Assembly: GCA_036742455.1 (NCBI GenBank)
Contig: DAINQU010000018.1
Span: 1 to 59,476, forward strand
Direction of reading: 5' to 3'
DNA length: 59,476 bases
Source: CAIKZZ01 sp036742455
GTDB lineage: Bacteria > Pseudomonadota > Gammaproteobacteria > Steroidobacterales > Steroidobacteraceae
Of this stretch, positions 36,767 through 46,334 are shown in pieces. Numbering within the stretch: position 1 is the first letter of the stretch; each line of letters starts with the position of its first letter. The notes beneath the pieces are model-generated. The model was not told where the DNA came from, ran no database searches, and saw only the letters and a program-made list of their open reading frames with translations. The position numbers and the translations under genes were made by a program.

Positions 36767-36836
36767 CGCCTGACCGGCCCGCCGTCGGGCGATGCCGGCA
36801 GCGCCGTGCCGCGACGAGCGCGCGGCGCCGTTGCGA

Positions 36837-37886
36837 CTATTCGAGGCTGACCGGCGCGAGCGTCGCGTGTCGGCCCGCGAACAGCGCGTGTAATTCCGCG
36901 GCGATCGCGAGTGCAATGCCTTCGGGCGTCAACGCGCCGAGGTCCAACCCAACGGGTCCGCGCAAACGCGCCCGCAGCGCCGCGGCGGCGGCACCGATCA
37001 TGCCCAACAACCGCTCGCGCCGGGCGCGCGGCCCGAGCAGCCCGACGCGTGGGACCGTGCTGTCGGCCAACGCCGCCAGATACGCCGCGTCGCTGTCCAA
37101 GTGATGACTCATGACGATCGCGGCATCGAATCGCGCCAAGTTCAGGCGCTGCGCGAGCGTCTGCGCCGCGCCGAGCGAGCACCGGGCAAGTCCCCACTGC
37201 GTGTGGTTCAAGTAGAGGGGTCGATGATCCGCGACCGTCACGATGAAGCCGAGTCCCGTTAACAGCGTGACCAGCGGCACCGCGTCGGGCCCGCCGCCGC
37301 AGATCAGGACGCTCGGCGGCGGCGCCAGGTACTCCATCCAAGCTTGCCGCTGCGGATCAAGGTCCAGGGTCTGACTGCGCTGCGCACTCTGTGTTGCCGC
37401 CAACGCGGTCGTTAAGGCGGGGTCGTCGCCGCCCACGCAGTGCGTGCCGAGCGCGTCCGTCGGCCCGCGATGCACCACGGCCAAGGCGGCACCCTCGCCG
37501 TCCCCGACGCGTTTGACGAGCTCCAGCAACTCCATCGTCAGGCGAGATGTCGGTGCAATCCGTTCGAGCAACACGCGCATCGCGCCTTCGCAGCCGGCAC
37601 CGATGCCGTAGATCAAATCGTCGGTGGTGCGCATGTCGTATTGCGCAATCGCCGACTGGCCGGTCGCCAAGACCGTCGTCGCGTGTTCGGCGAGATCGCG
37701 CTCGAGGCATCCGCCGGACAACAAGCCGGTCATGCGCCCACTGGCCTCGATCAACATGCGCGCCCCCGCCTTTCGGTACGTGGACCCTTCGGTGGAGACG
37801 ATCGTGGCCAAGACCGCGGGCTCCGCCAGCGCGGCGAGCCGTTGCGTCAGCAACTCGATACTCGTATCCAATCTCGGGTAGTGCAT
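36837..37886 (-). CDS. coxI: XdhC/CoxI-type molybdoenzyme maturation factor
   Basis: XdhC-family proteins bind molybdenum cofactor and help sulfurate and insert it into xanthine or CO dehydrogenases. The ATG at 37886 starts the conserved MHYPRLDTSIELL; 349 residues. The N-terminal XdhC/CoxI domain has ATIVSTEGSTYRKAGARM and GLLSGGCLERD (Cys60). The C-terminal Rossmann domain has VLICGGGPDAVPLVTL at about 207 and ends with ALTPEGIALAIAAEL. It diverges from rcoM with 111 bases between. Together with coxF it gives the cluster two XdhC-type proteins, as in Oligotropha (CoxF and CoxI). The symbol reflects context more than proof. Confidence 0.82.
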   Translation of the reverse strand: MHYPRLDTSIELLTQRLAALAEPAVLATIVSTEGSTYRKAGARMLIEASGRMTGLLSGGCLERDLAEHATTVLATGQSAIAQYDMRTTDDLIYGIGAGCEGAMRVLLERIAPTSRLTMELLELVKRVGDGEGAALAVVHRGPTDALGTHCVGGDDPALTTALAATQSAQRSQTLDLDPQRQAWMEYLAPPPSVLICGGGPDAVPLVTLLTGLGFIVTVADHRPLYLNHTQWGLARCSLGAAQTLAQRLNLARFDAAIVMSHHLDSDAAYLAALADSTVPRVGLLGPRARRERLLGMIGAAAAALRARLRGPVGLDLGALTPEGIALAIAAELHALFAGRHATLAPVSLE

Positions 37887-37997
37887 GGATGAGGTCCCTT
37901 CTAAGGCGCGGAGTGGTAGTTTAGCGTCAACGCGTCGCCTCGGCTTACGGTACATGTCCTGTACGGCCGACGCGCGGCGTCCATACCCGGGGGAGCG

Positions 37998-38756
37998 ATG
38001 GCGGTCGGAATCGGTGCGAAGCACAGCCTGGAATTACTGGAGTCGTTACCGGCCGGCATTATTCACTTGAACGCCGAACGCGAAGTCCTCGCGATGAACG
38101 ATTACGCGCGTGCGGTACTCCCCATCGACGTCAAGCAGCCCTTTGGCAAACTCGTCTCGGCGTTTCACAAGGCACGCTCACGCAGCAAGGTCGACTCCTT
38201 ATTGGACGAAACCGCCGCGTGCCCAATGTCACAGCAGACCTCGTTGACGATGATGATCGACATCCCGGATCGGATGCTGCTGATCAAACTCTCTCAGCTC
38301 AAAAACGAAGCACACGCACCGACGGGCTACGCGTTGATCTTTTTTGACGTGACCCGCTACGTCACCGACAAGCAGCTGGACGGGGAAACCCCGCGGGATG
38401 CGAACCCGTTTCAGCTCAATCACCTGCCGACGCTGGTCGACCGCGGTGTGCGATTCGTGTCGGTCAGCGCCATCACCTGCCTCGAGTCCAATGCACACGC
38501 GACGCGCGTCTTTACCGCAGACGGCGTTCGAATGTGCAATCTCAGCATCGGCGACCTGCACGAGAAATTGGACCCGCGGCAATTTCTGCGCGTGCATCGG
38601 CGCTACATCGTCAATCTGGCACACGTCACGGGCCTCGCGCGCGTCGGCTCACGAACGCACCTCATGCTCGCAGGACCGGACTCTCCCGAGGTCCCGGTGT
38701 CGCGCGACTCCCTACCCGCCCTCAAGCAGGCGTTGCGCATCGCGACACGCGGCTGA
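37998..38756 (+). CDS. rcoM: RcoM-type carbon monoxide sensor: haem PAS domain plus LytTR DNA-binding domain
   Basis: RcoM is a one-component CO-responsive activator of cox genes first studied in Burkholderia xenovorans. This product has 252 residues. An N-terminal PAS domain (about 12-122) starts LLESLPAGIIHLN, and a C-terminal LytTR domain (about 145-248) contains FVSVSAITCLES and FLRVHRRYIVNLAHV. The residues known as haem ligands in RcoM (His74, Cys94, Met104) have counterparts here at His57, Cys75 and Met85. The Cys-to-Met spacing of ten is exact; His-to-Cys is 18 instead of 20. GGGGGAG precedes the ATG. It lies directly upstream of coxM with 180 bases between, holding candidate sites. 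Confidence 0.85.
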   Translation: MAVGIGAKHSLELLESLPAGIIHLNAEREVLAMNDYARAVLPIDVKQPFGKLVSAFHKARSRSKVDSLLDETAACPMSQQTSLTMMIDIPDRMLLIKLSQLKNEAHAPTGYALIFFDVTRYVTDKQLDGETPRDANPFQLNHLPTLVDRGVRFVSVSAITCLESNAHATRVFTADGVRMCNLSIGDLHEKLDPRQFLRVHRRYIVNLAHVTGLARVGSRTHLMLAGPDSPEVPVSRDSLPALKQALRIATRG

Positions 38757-38809
38757 TCTCGGCGCGGTTTCCGACGGGATTTCATGCTGCACCGCCGCAA
38801 ATGCGACGG

Positions 38810-38836
38810 TTCGTGGTCGAATTTTGACCATTCGTG
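38810..38836 (+). promoter_or_regulatory. Candidate RcoM (LytTR) operator: three helically phased repeats
   Basis: TTCGTG occurs at 38810 and again at 38831, with the related ATTTTG at 38821. The start-to-start distances are 11 and 10 bases, so all three face the same side of the helix. LytTR proteins bind phased direct repeats, and as I remember the RcoM sites are of TTnnnG form. The array lies about 100 bases before the coxM start, a suitable place for an activator. An overlapping GGTC/GACC inverted repeat lies between the outer copies. Confidence 0.5.
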
Positions 38837-38936
38837 CGTCCGTACGCCTCGTCGTACAGGTTTTGTTGAGTTTGCAAATGAACTATGGCTAGATCATGGC
38901 CCCTGCGGACTTCAGTGCCCGAACCAAGAGGTGCCC

Positions 38937-39800
38937 ATGATTCCCCCTAAGTTCGATTACCACGCGCCCAAAACCATTTCAGAAGCCGTCGCCCTGCTCG
39001 GCTCGCTGGGTAGCGATGCCAAGTTGCTGGCCGGCGGACACAGCCTGCTGCCCATGATGAAGCTGCGCTTTGCGCAACCCGGACACCTGGTCGACCTGAA
39101 CGGCATTCCCGAGCTGCGGGGCATTTGTCTCGACGGGAACACCGTTGTGATCGGCGCGATGACCGTTGAGAACGACTTGATCGCCTCGGAGACCCTCCGC
39201 GAGCGCGTTCCGCTGCTGTGCGACGCCGCCCGGTTGATTGCGGATCCGCAGGTCCGCAATCGCGGCACGATCGGCGGTGACATCGCGCACGGCGACCCGG
39301 GCAACGATCACCCGGCGCTCTCGTTGGTGTGTGACGCCGAGTTCGTGCTGCAGGGACCGAACGGCCGCCGCACGGTCGCCGCGGACGGTTTCTTCTTGGG
39401 CACCTACATGACCCAATTGGCCGAGGACGAGGTCATGGTGGCGATCCGCGTGCCGTCGTTCGCGGCCGGCACCGGTTGGGCCTACGAGAAGTTGAAGCGC
39501 AAGACGGGTGACTGGGCGACGGCCGGTTGCGCCGTCGTCTTGCGCCAGTCCGCCGGTCGCGTGACCCACGTCCGCATCGGTTTGACCAATTTGAGCCAAA
39601 CCGCCCTGCGGGCGGTCGATGCCGAGAACGCGCTGCTTGACCAGCCCTTCAACGAGGCGGCGGTGCAGCGTGCCGTCGACGCGGCGGTGGCGATCACCGA
39701 CCCCGCGGAAGATCTGCGCGGCGACATTGAATACAAGCGTGCGATGGCCGGCGTCATGGTCAAACGCGCTCTCCACACTGCCTGGGCGCGCAGCGCCTGA
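38937..39800 (+). CDS. coxM: CO dehydrogenase, medium FAD subunit
   Basis: The FAD-binding subunit passes electrons from the iron-sulfur subunit to the quinone pool. The ATG at 38937 has AAGAGG upstream and gives 287 residues. An in-frame ATG at 38784 would read through the promoter region and is rejected. FAD motifs are AGGHSLLPMMK (about 32-42) and TIGGDIAHGDPGNDHP (about 111-126), both very close to the Oligotropha CoxM pattern. YEKLKRKTGDWATAGCA is in the C-terminal domain. The order M-S-L matches form I clusters. Confidence 0.95.
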   Translation: MIPPKFDYHAPKTISEAVALLGSLGSDAKLLAGGHSLLPMMKLRFAQPGHLVDLNGIPELRGICLDGNTVVIGAMTVENDLIASETLRERVPLLCDAARLIADPQVRNRGTIGGDIAHGDPGNDHPALSLVCDAEFVLQGPNGRRTVAADGFFLGTYMTQLAEDEVMVAIRVPSFAAGTGWAYEKLKRKTGDWATAGCAVVLRQSAGRVTHVRIGLTNLSQTALRAVDAENALLDQPFNEAAVQRAVDAAVAITDPAEDLRGDIEYKRAMAGVMVKRALHTAWARSA

Positions 39801-39817
39801 TCCCCGAGGAATCACTC

Positions 39818-40303
<486 letters not shown>

Positions 40304-40321
40304 CTTCCGGAGAACTCACCC

Positions 40322-42733
40322 ATGAGTGCTGTCATTCAAACGCCCGACGATCGCGAAGCTGCGCTGGCCGGTATAGGCGCTTCGCGACTGCGCAAGGAAG
40401 ATGCCCGCTTTATCCAAGGCAAGGGCAACTATGTCGATGACATCAAGATGCCCGGCATGTTGCACATGGACATCGTCCGTTCGCCGATCGCGCACGGTCG
40501 TATCAAGCGCATCAACAAGGAGGCGGCGCTGGCCATCCCCGGTGTGCGCGCGGTGCTCACGGCCGAGGATCTGAAACCGCTGAAGTTGCACTGGATGCCG
40601 ACGTTGGCGGGCGACGTCGCGGCCGTGCTGGCCGATGAAAAAGTGCATTTCCAGATGCAGGAAGTCGCGGTCGTGATCGCCGACGATCGCTACATCGCCG
40701 CCGACGGCGTCGAAGCCGTGGAGGTCGAATACGAAGAGCTGCCGGTCGTCATCGATCCGTACACCGCGCTCGCCGCCGATGCCCCGGTCTTGCGTGAGGA
40801 TCTGGCTGGCAAGACCGCCGGTGCGCACGGTCCGCGCGATCACCACAATCACATTTTCACGTGGGAAGCCGGTGACCGTGCGGCCGCCGACGCGGCCTTC
40901 GCCGCAGCACCGATCAAAGTCGAACAGCACATGCATTATCCCCGGGTGCATCCGTGCCCGTTGGAGACCTGCGGCTGTGTCGCGAGCTTCGATCCGATCC
41001 GCGGTGATCTAACCACGTACATCACGAGCCAAGCCCCGCACGTGGTGCGTACGGTCGTCTCGATGCTCTCCGGCATCCCCGAGTCCAAGGTTCGCATCGT
41101 GAGCCCAGACATCGGTGGCGGCTTTGGCAACAAGGTCGGCATTTACCCCGGCTACGTCTGCGCCATCGTCTCGTCGATCGTGCTCGGCCGTCCGGTCAAG
41201 TGGGTCGAGGATCGCATCGAGAACATTTCCTCGACGGCCTTCGCTCGCGATTACCACATGGACGGTGAATTGGCGGCGACGGAAGACGGCAAGATCTTGG
41301 GGCTGCGCGTCAACGTGTTGGCTGACCACGGCGCCTTTGACGCCTGTGCCGACCCGACGAAATTCCCGGCCGGCCTGTTTCACATCTGCTCCGGCTCGTA
41401 CGACATCGGCGCCGCGCACTGCTCCGTGAAGGGCGTGTACACCAACAAAGCGCCGGGCGGCGTCGCCTACCGCTGCTCGTTCCGCGTGACCGAGGCGGTG
41501 TACTTGATCGAACGCATGGTCGACGTGCTCGCACAGCGTTTGAACATCGACAAGGCGGAGATACGCCGGCGGAATTTCATCCGCAAAGAGCAATTCCCGT
41601 ACACCAGTCCGTTCGGTTTCGAGTACGACTCCGGCGATTATCACACCGCGCTGCAGAAGGCCTTGGATGCGGTCGACTACCCGGCGCTGCGTGCCGAACA
41701 AGCCGCCAAGCGTGCGGATCCGAACTCGCCGACACTGATGGGCATTGGACTCGTCTCGTTTACCGAGATCGTCGGCGCCGGCCCGTCGAAGATGTGCGAC
41801 ATCTTGGGCGTCGGCATGTTCGACTCCTGCGAGATTCGTATCCACCCGACCGGCAGCGCGATCGCCCGCATGGGCACGATCACGCAGGGCCAGGGCCATC
41901 AAACCACCTACGCTCAGATCATCGCCACCGAGTTGGGGATCCCGAGCGAGGTGATTCAAGTCGAGGAAGGCGATACGTCGACCGCGCCTTATGGGCTTGG
42001 CACCTACGGCTCGCGCTCGACCCCGGTGGCCGGTGCCGCGATTGCGATGGCGGCACGGAAAATCCATGCCAAGGCCCGCAAGATCGCCGCGCACATGCTC
42101 GAGGTGAGCGAGGCCGACTTGGATTGGGAGATCGACCGCTTCAAGGTCCGCGGGGACGACTCGCGCTTCAAGACGATGGCCGACGTGGCCTGGCAGTCGT
42201 ACCACCAGCCGCCGGCCGGTCTCGAGCCCGGGCTCGAAGCCGTGCACTACTACGACCCGCCGAACTTCACCTACCCGTTCGGCATGTACCTGTGCGTCGT
42301 CGATATCGATCGGGCCACGGGCGAGACCAAGGTTCGCCGCTTCTATGCGTTGGATGACTGCGGAACGCGCATCAACCCGATGATCATCGAAGGCCAGATT
42401 CACGGCGGACTGACCGAAGGGTTTGCGGTGGCCATGGGCCAACAAATGCCCTTCGATGCGCAAGGCAATCTGATGGGCAACACGCTCATGGATTACTTCC
42501 TGCCGACGGCGGTCGAAACGCCCAAGTGGGAGACGGATTACACCGTGACACCCAGCCCGCACCATCCCTTGGGTGCCAAGGGTGTGGCGGAGTCTCCGCA
42601 CGTCGGGTCGATCCCCACCTTCACCTCGGCGGTTGTGGACGCGTTCGCCCATGTGGGCGTCACGCACCTCGACATGCCTCACACCTCTTTCCGTGTCTGG
42701 CAGGCCCTGCGAGACCACGGACTGGCGCTCTGA
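40322..42733 (+). CDS. coxL: CO dehydrogenase, large Mo-Cu subunit (form I)
   Basis: This is the catalytic subunit that oxidises CO with water at a Mo-S-Cu centre bound to the cytidine dinucleotide cofactor. It has 803 residues. The active-site loop reads AYRCSFR, the form I signature, with Cys385 equivalent to the copper-binding Cys388 of Oligotropha CoxL. Form II relatives have AYRGAGR instead. GAKGVAESPH near the C-terminus contains Glu757, matching catalytic Glu763. SPDIGGGFGNK and GQGHQTTYAQIIA contact the cofactor in this family. This supports genuine aerobic CO oxidation. Confidence 0.97.
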   Translation: MSAVIQTPDDREAALAGIGASRLRKEDARFIQGKGNYVDDIKMPGMLHMDIVRSPIAHGRIKRINKEAALAIPGVRAVLTAEDLKPLKLHWMPTLAGDVAAVLADEKVHFQMQEVAVVIADDRYIAADGVEAVEVEYEELPVVIDPYTALAADAPVLREDLAGKTAGAHGPRDHHNHIFTWEAGDRAAADAAFAAAPIKVEQHMHYPRVHPCPLETCGCVASFDPIRGDLTTYITSQAPHVVRTVVSMLSGIPESKVRIVSPDIGGGFGNKVGIYPGYVCAIVSSIVLGRPVKWVEDRIENISSTAFARDYHMDGELAATEDGKILGLRVNVLADHGAFDACADPTKFPAGLFHICSGSYDIGAAHCSVKGVYTNKAPGGVAYRCSFRVTEAVYLIERMVDVLAQRLNIDKAEIRRRNFIRKEQFPYTSPFGFEYDSGDYHTALQKALDAVDYPALRAEQAAKRADPNSPTLMGIGLVSFTEIVGAGPSKMCDILGVGMFDSCEIRIHPTGSAIARMGTITQGQGHQTTYAQIIATELGIPSEVIQVEEGDTSTAPYGLGTYGSRSTPVAGAAIAMAARKIHAKARKIAAHMLEVSEADLDWEIDRFKVRGDDSRFKTMADVAWQSYHQPPAGLEPGLEAVHYYDPPNFTYPFGMYLCVVDIDRATGETKVRRFYALDDCGTRINPMIIEGQIHGGLTEGFAVAMGQQMPFDAQGNLMGNTLMDYFLPTAVETPKWETDYTVTPSPHHPLGAKGVAESPHVGSIPTFTSAVVDAFAHVGVTHLDMPHTSFRVWQALRDHGLAL

Positions 42734-42740
42734 GAGACCC

Positions 42741-43349
42741 ATGGAAGTCAAACTCGATAAACAGTATCCCCTGCCGGTCTCACCCGACCAGGCCTGGGCG
42801 TTGTTGTGCGATCTCGAAGCAACCGCCGCGTGCATGCCGGGCGCGGCGATCACCGAGCAGGTCTCGGAGACGTCGTACAAAGGCGCCGTGAAAGTCAAAG
42901 TCGGGCCGGCGTCTGCGCAGTTCGGCGGCACGGTCGACGTCATCGAACGCTCCGATGCGGAGCGTCGGGTCGTCATGCGGGGCAAGGGTGCTGACAAAGG
43001 GGGCTCGTCCGCCAGCATGGATCTCACCGCGACCATCGCGGCCGATCCCGCCAACCCCGCCGCGTGCGTGTTGGTCGGCTCGGCGTCCGTGATCGTGAAC
43101 GGCAAGTTCGCGCAGTTCGGTGGCCGGATGATGGTGTCCGTGTCGGAGATGCTCTTGGGGCAATTCGTGGAGCAGTTCAGTGCCACCGCGCAGTCCCGTG
43201 CGGTGCCGGCTGCCGCGGCCGGCGCCGATGCCGGCGCCGCCGCAACGCCACCGCCTGCGCCCGCCCCCGTGCGGGAACTGGATGGGTTGGCGCTCGTCTG
43301 GGGGCTCATCAAAGGCTGGTTCGCGCGTCTCTTGGGACGTCGGAGCTAG
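42741..43349 (+). CDS. coxG: CoxG, SRPBCC-domain CO dehydrogenase accessory protein
   Basis: CoxG is needed to connect CO dehydrogenase to the membrane, and recent work on a mycobacterial CoxG proposes that it handles quinone. The ATG at 42741 starts MEVKLDKQYPLPVSPDQAW; 202 residues. The SRPBCC fold covers about 1-145 (CMPGA, GAVKVKVGPASAQFGG). An Ala/Pro-rich linker (about 155-178) leads to a C-terminal amphipathic/hydrophobic segment (LALVWGLIKGWFARLL) that would attach to the membrane. Seven bases separate it from coxL. Confidence 0.9.
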   Translation: MEVKLDKQYPLPVSPDQAWALLCDLEATAACMPGAAITEQVSETSYKGAVKVKVGPASAQFGGTVDVIERSDAERRVVMRGKGADKGGSSASMDLTATIAADPANPAACVLVGSASVIVNGKFAQFGGRMMVSVSEMLLGQFVEQFSATAQSRAVPAAAAGADAGAAATPPPAPAPVRELDGLALVWGLIKGWFARLLGRRS

Positions 43350-43354
43350 GCCCG

Positions 43355-44284
43355 ATGGCTGCGCTCGCCGCAACGGCAACCCCGGGCGATTTGAAGGCCG
43401 CATTGGCCAACGCAGGCTATGTGGCCGACGAATCGCTGGCGTCGGCCGTGTGGCTTTCGCGAGCGCTCGGTCGCCCGCTGTTGCTCGAGGGCGATGCGGG
43501 CGTCGGCAAAACCGCGCTGGCCCTCGCGGTCGCCGAGGCGTCGGGCGCGCGCCTGATCCGGCTGCAGTGCTTCGACGGCTTGGATCTGGCGCAGGCGTCC
43601 TACGAGTGGAATTACGGGCGGCAACTCATGGCGATACGCCTGAGCGAGGCCGACGGCACGCGGCTGCGGGCCGAAGACCTCTACACCCGCGACTATCTCT
43701 TGGAGCGACCGCTCCTGCAGGCGCTGAGCCAGGACGGTCCGTGCGTCTTGCTCATCGACGAAGTGGATCGCGCGGACGAAGCCTTCGAGGCGTACCTGCT
43801 CGAAGCGTTGGCGGAGTACCAAGTCACCGTGCCCGAACTCGGTACGATCCGCGCCCGGCAGATCCCTCAAGTGTTCTTGACCAGCAACGGCACGCGGGAT
43901 TTGTCGGACGCACTCCGCCGACGTTGCCTGTACCACTGGTTGGACTATCCGACGCTCGAACGCGAAATCGCGATCGTGACCGCACGAGTACCGCAAGCCG
44001 ATCAGCAACTGGTGGTCGACGCCGTGCAGTTCTTGCAGCGCTTGCGCCGTCAGGATCTTGTGAAGACCCCCGGCGTGGCCGAGACCTTGGATTGGATCCG
44101 GGCGTTGCATCAGTTGCACCACACGACACTGCCGGACGACCTCTTGGCGCTGCTCTCGACACTCGGCTGCGTGTTGAAAACGCGTGAGGACCGCTTCAAG
44201 GTGGGCATCGAGGAAGTGCGTCAGTTGTGCGAAACGCAGGCTCCCGCCGGCGTCGCGGAGGCCTTGTCGAGTTCGCTGCGATGA
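43355..44284 (+). CDS. coxD: CoxD, MoxR-type AAA+ ATPase
   Basis: In Oligotropha CoxD is required to add sulfur (and then copper) to the molybdenum site, probably as a chaperone-like ATPase. The ATG at 43355 gives 309 residues. Walker A is GDAGVGKT (46-53), Walker B VLLIDEVD (131-138), sensor 1 LTSNGTRDLS and the arginine finger region ALRRRC. It pairs with the VWA protein CoxE, as MoxR ATPases generally do, and overlaps coxE by four bases (ATGA). Confidence 0.93.
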   Translation: MAALAATATPGDLKAALANAGYVADESLASAVWLSRALGRPLLLEGDAGVGKTALALAVAEASGARLIRLQCFDGLDLAQASYEWNYGRQLMAIRLSEADGTRLRAEDLYTRDYLLERPLLQALSQDGPCVLLIDEVDRADEAFEAYLLEALAEYQVTVPELGTIRARQIPQVFLTSNGTRDLSDALRRRCLYHWLDYPTLEREIAIVTARVPQADQQLVVDAVQFLQRLRRQDLVKTPGVAETLDWIRALHQLHHTTLPDDLLALLSTLGCVLKTREDRFKVGIEEVRQLCETQAPAGVAEALSSSLR

Positions 44285-45471
44285 ACGGCGACGCGCCGCT
44301 CAGCGCAGCGCGTCCCGCCAGCGCGCGCATCGCCGCCTTTGCCGGGTATTTGCGCGAGTACGGCTACACGCTCGGCGTCGCCGAAACCGCCGATCTGCTG
44401 CAGTCGGCCGAATGGCTGTCGGCCGCCCCGCCGCGGCTGGTGCGACACGCCTGGCGCAGTCTGGTCTGCCGTCACCCGAGCGAGTGGGCGCAATGGGACG
44501 ACCTGTACGCGCGTTTCTGGCATCCGGAGCGCGTCAAGGGCACCGTCAAAGTCACCGGACGCACCGTGGCACGGCGCGATTTGCGCGCAGCCGTCGCGGA
44601 TCTGCAGGAGTCCCTGAGCGGGGCGTCAAGCGCGCCCACCCCGGACGCCGCCGCCCGCCCCTCGAGCGGATCGCTCGATACTCCCGACGCGTCGCCCGCC
44701 GCTTCCGACAGCCTCGGCGCCGCGATGGGCGGCGCCAGCCGTGTCGACCCCTTGCACGACCGCAGCCAAACGATGTGGTGGCCCGATGACCTCACACAGC
44801 TGCAGTTGCTGGCACGGCAAATCGCCCGCGCCTTCCGGCCGCTGCGCACCCGCCGGTTCGTACCACACCCGCACGCCGACCGCTTAGACGTGCGCGGCAC
44901 CTTGCGGCGCAGCACCGCTGACGGCGGCGCGCTGCTGCAGCCGGTGTGGCGTACGCACCGACGCGTCACGCCGTCGCTTTGGTTATTTGTCGACGTCAGT
45001 CGGTCGATGGAAGCGCACGCCGCACTGTACCTGCGCGTGGCACGCGCCTTCGTCCGCGAAGCCGATGCGCGCGTCTTCGTCTTCCACACGCAAATCACCG
45101 AAGTCACGGCGCTGCTGCGACGGGACAGCGGCCGGATCCAGGAGAAGATCAACGCCGTCACGGCGGGGTTCGGTGGCGGTACTCGCATTGCGGACTGCCT
45201 GAACACGTTTGCGCACGGTGAGGGTCGCAGCGCGCTGCGCCGCGGCGCTCGCCTCTGGATACTCTCGGACGGCTATGACACGGGCGAGCCGTCCGATCTG
45301 ACGGCAGCACTCCAAGGGCTGCGCCGCGCCGGCAGTCAGGTCGTCTGGTTTCATCCCACGCGGACCACAGCGCTGTCGACGGCACTGTCCGGCGCGCGGC
45401 GCTTGATCGATGTCATGCTGCCCTTGGCGTCGTTACAGGACTTGCAAGCCGCGGCCCCGCGCTTGCGTTGA
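44281..45471 (+). CDS. coxE: CoxE, von Willebrand factor A-domain protein
   Basis: CoxE is the VWA partner of the CoxD ATPase in active-site maturation. The ATG at 44281 gives 396 residues. The N-terminal part (about 1-110) is the conserved CoxE helical region, followed by a low-complexity Ser/Ala/Pro linker (about 112-160). The VWA domain starts at PSLWLFVDVSRSM, with the DxSxS metal-binding motif at 238-242, and has RLWILSDGYDTGEP near the end. It overlaps coxD by four bases and is followed by coxF after 19. Confidence 0.92.
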   Translation: MNGDAPLSAARPASARIAAFAGYLREYGYTLGVAETADLLQSAEWLSAAPPRLVRHAWRSLVCRHPSEWAQWDDLYARFWHPERVKGTVKVTGRTVARRDLRAAVADLQESLSGASSAPTPDAAARPSSGSLDTPDASPAASDSLGAAMGGASRVDPLHDRSQTMWWPDDLTQLQLLARQIARAFRPLRTRRFVPHPHADRLDVRGTLRRSTADGGALLQPVWRTHRRVTPSLWLFVDVSRSMEAHAALYLRVARAFVREADARVFVFHTQITEVTALLRRDSGRIQEKINAVTAGFGGGTRIADCLNTFAHGEGRSALRRGARLWILSDGYDTGEPSDLTAALQGLRRAGSQVVWFHPTRTTALSTALSGARRLIDVMLPLASLQDLQAAAPRLR

Positions 45472-45490
45472 CCGATTCGAGGAACACGGT

Positions 45491-46333
45491 ATGTCGACGA
45501 TCGACTGGTTAACCCACGCTGAGCGTCTGCGGACGCGGCGCGAACCGTTTGCGCTCGTGACCGTGTTACGGGTGATCCCCCCGACCGCGTCCCGCCCGGG
45601 GGACAAAGCGGTGGTGACGAGCGACGGGCAAATCCACGGCTGGATCGGCGGTGGCTGCGCGCAACCGGCGGTGATCAAGACGGTTCGTCAGGCGCTGCGA
45701 GACGGTCGCCCCCGGCAGATTCGTATTCTGCCGCGCACGGATGAGCCGACCGGCGCGGCGTCCGATGTCACGGAATTCGGCATGTCCTGTCATTCGGGAG
45801 GGACGTTGGAACTGTTCATCGAACCGGTGTTGCCGAGCGCCCGTTTGCTCGTGATCGGCGATTCGCCGGTCGCGCGGGCGCTGGCGGGACTCGCCCCCCA
45901 AGTGGGCTTTGACGTGACCCTACTGGCATTCGGCGCGAGTGCCGACGACTTCCCGGGCGTTGCCCGCGTCTGGTCCGACGATGCGCCCGAGCGCGTGCGC
46001 GAGGCGTGGGGTTGCGGTGGATTCGTGGTCGTGGCGACGCAAGGGCGGCGCGACCTACCGGGACTCTTGGCGGCTTTGCGGGTGGAGGCGGAGCACCTGT
46101 GGTTTGTCGCGAGCGCCCGTAAAGGGGCTGCCCTGAAAGCGGAACTGCTCGAGCGCGGCTGCGATGCCGCGGCCGTGGCACGCATTGAGGCCCCGGCAGG
46201 CGAACGCATCGGCGCGCAGACGCCCGAGGAAGTGGCGTTGGCCGTGCTGGCGTCGGTCGTCGCCTCGCGCCGTCGCGGACAGGCGCCCGCCGACGCGCGC
46301 CGCGCATCGGCCCTGATCGGCGAGGAACGTTGA
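45491..46333 (+). CDS. coxF: CoxF, XdhC-like maturation factor
   Basis: CoxF is an XdhC-family protein implicated in copper insertion in Oligotropha. The ATG at 45491 gives 280 residues. The N-terminal domain has LVTVLRVIPPTASRPGDKAV and GWIGGGCAQPAV, with DVTEFGMSCHSGGTLELFIE before the Rossmann part. The C-terminal domain starts ARLLVIGDSPVARALAGLAP and has a diverged nucleotide-binding loop; RIGAQTPEEVALAVLASVV is the usual end. It is shorter than the divergent XdhC protein at 36837. Confidence 0.9.
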   Translation: MSTIDWLTHAERLRTRREPFALVTVLRVIPPTASRPGDKAVVTSDGQIHGWIGGGCAQPAVIKTVRQALRDGRPRQIRILPRTDEPTGAASDVTEFGMSCHSGGTLELFIEPVLPSARLLVIGDSPVARALAGLAPQVGFDVTLLAFGASADDFPGVARVWSDDAPERVREAWGCGGFVVVATQGRRDLPGLLAALRVEAEHLWFVASARKGAALKAELLERGCDAAAVARIEAPAGERIGAQTPEEVALAVLASVVASRRRGQAPADARRASALIGEER

Positions 46334-46334
46334 A

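Noticed and set aside
41009..43312. 767-codon open frame antisense to coxL and coxG
   Set aside because: coxL and coxG are certain; the frame is compositional shadow.
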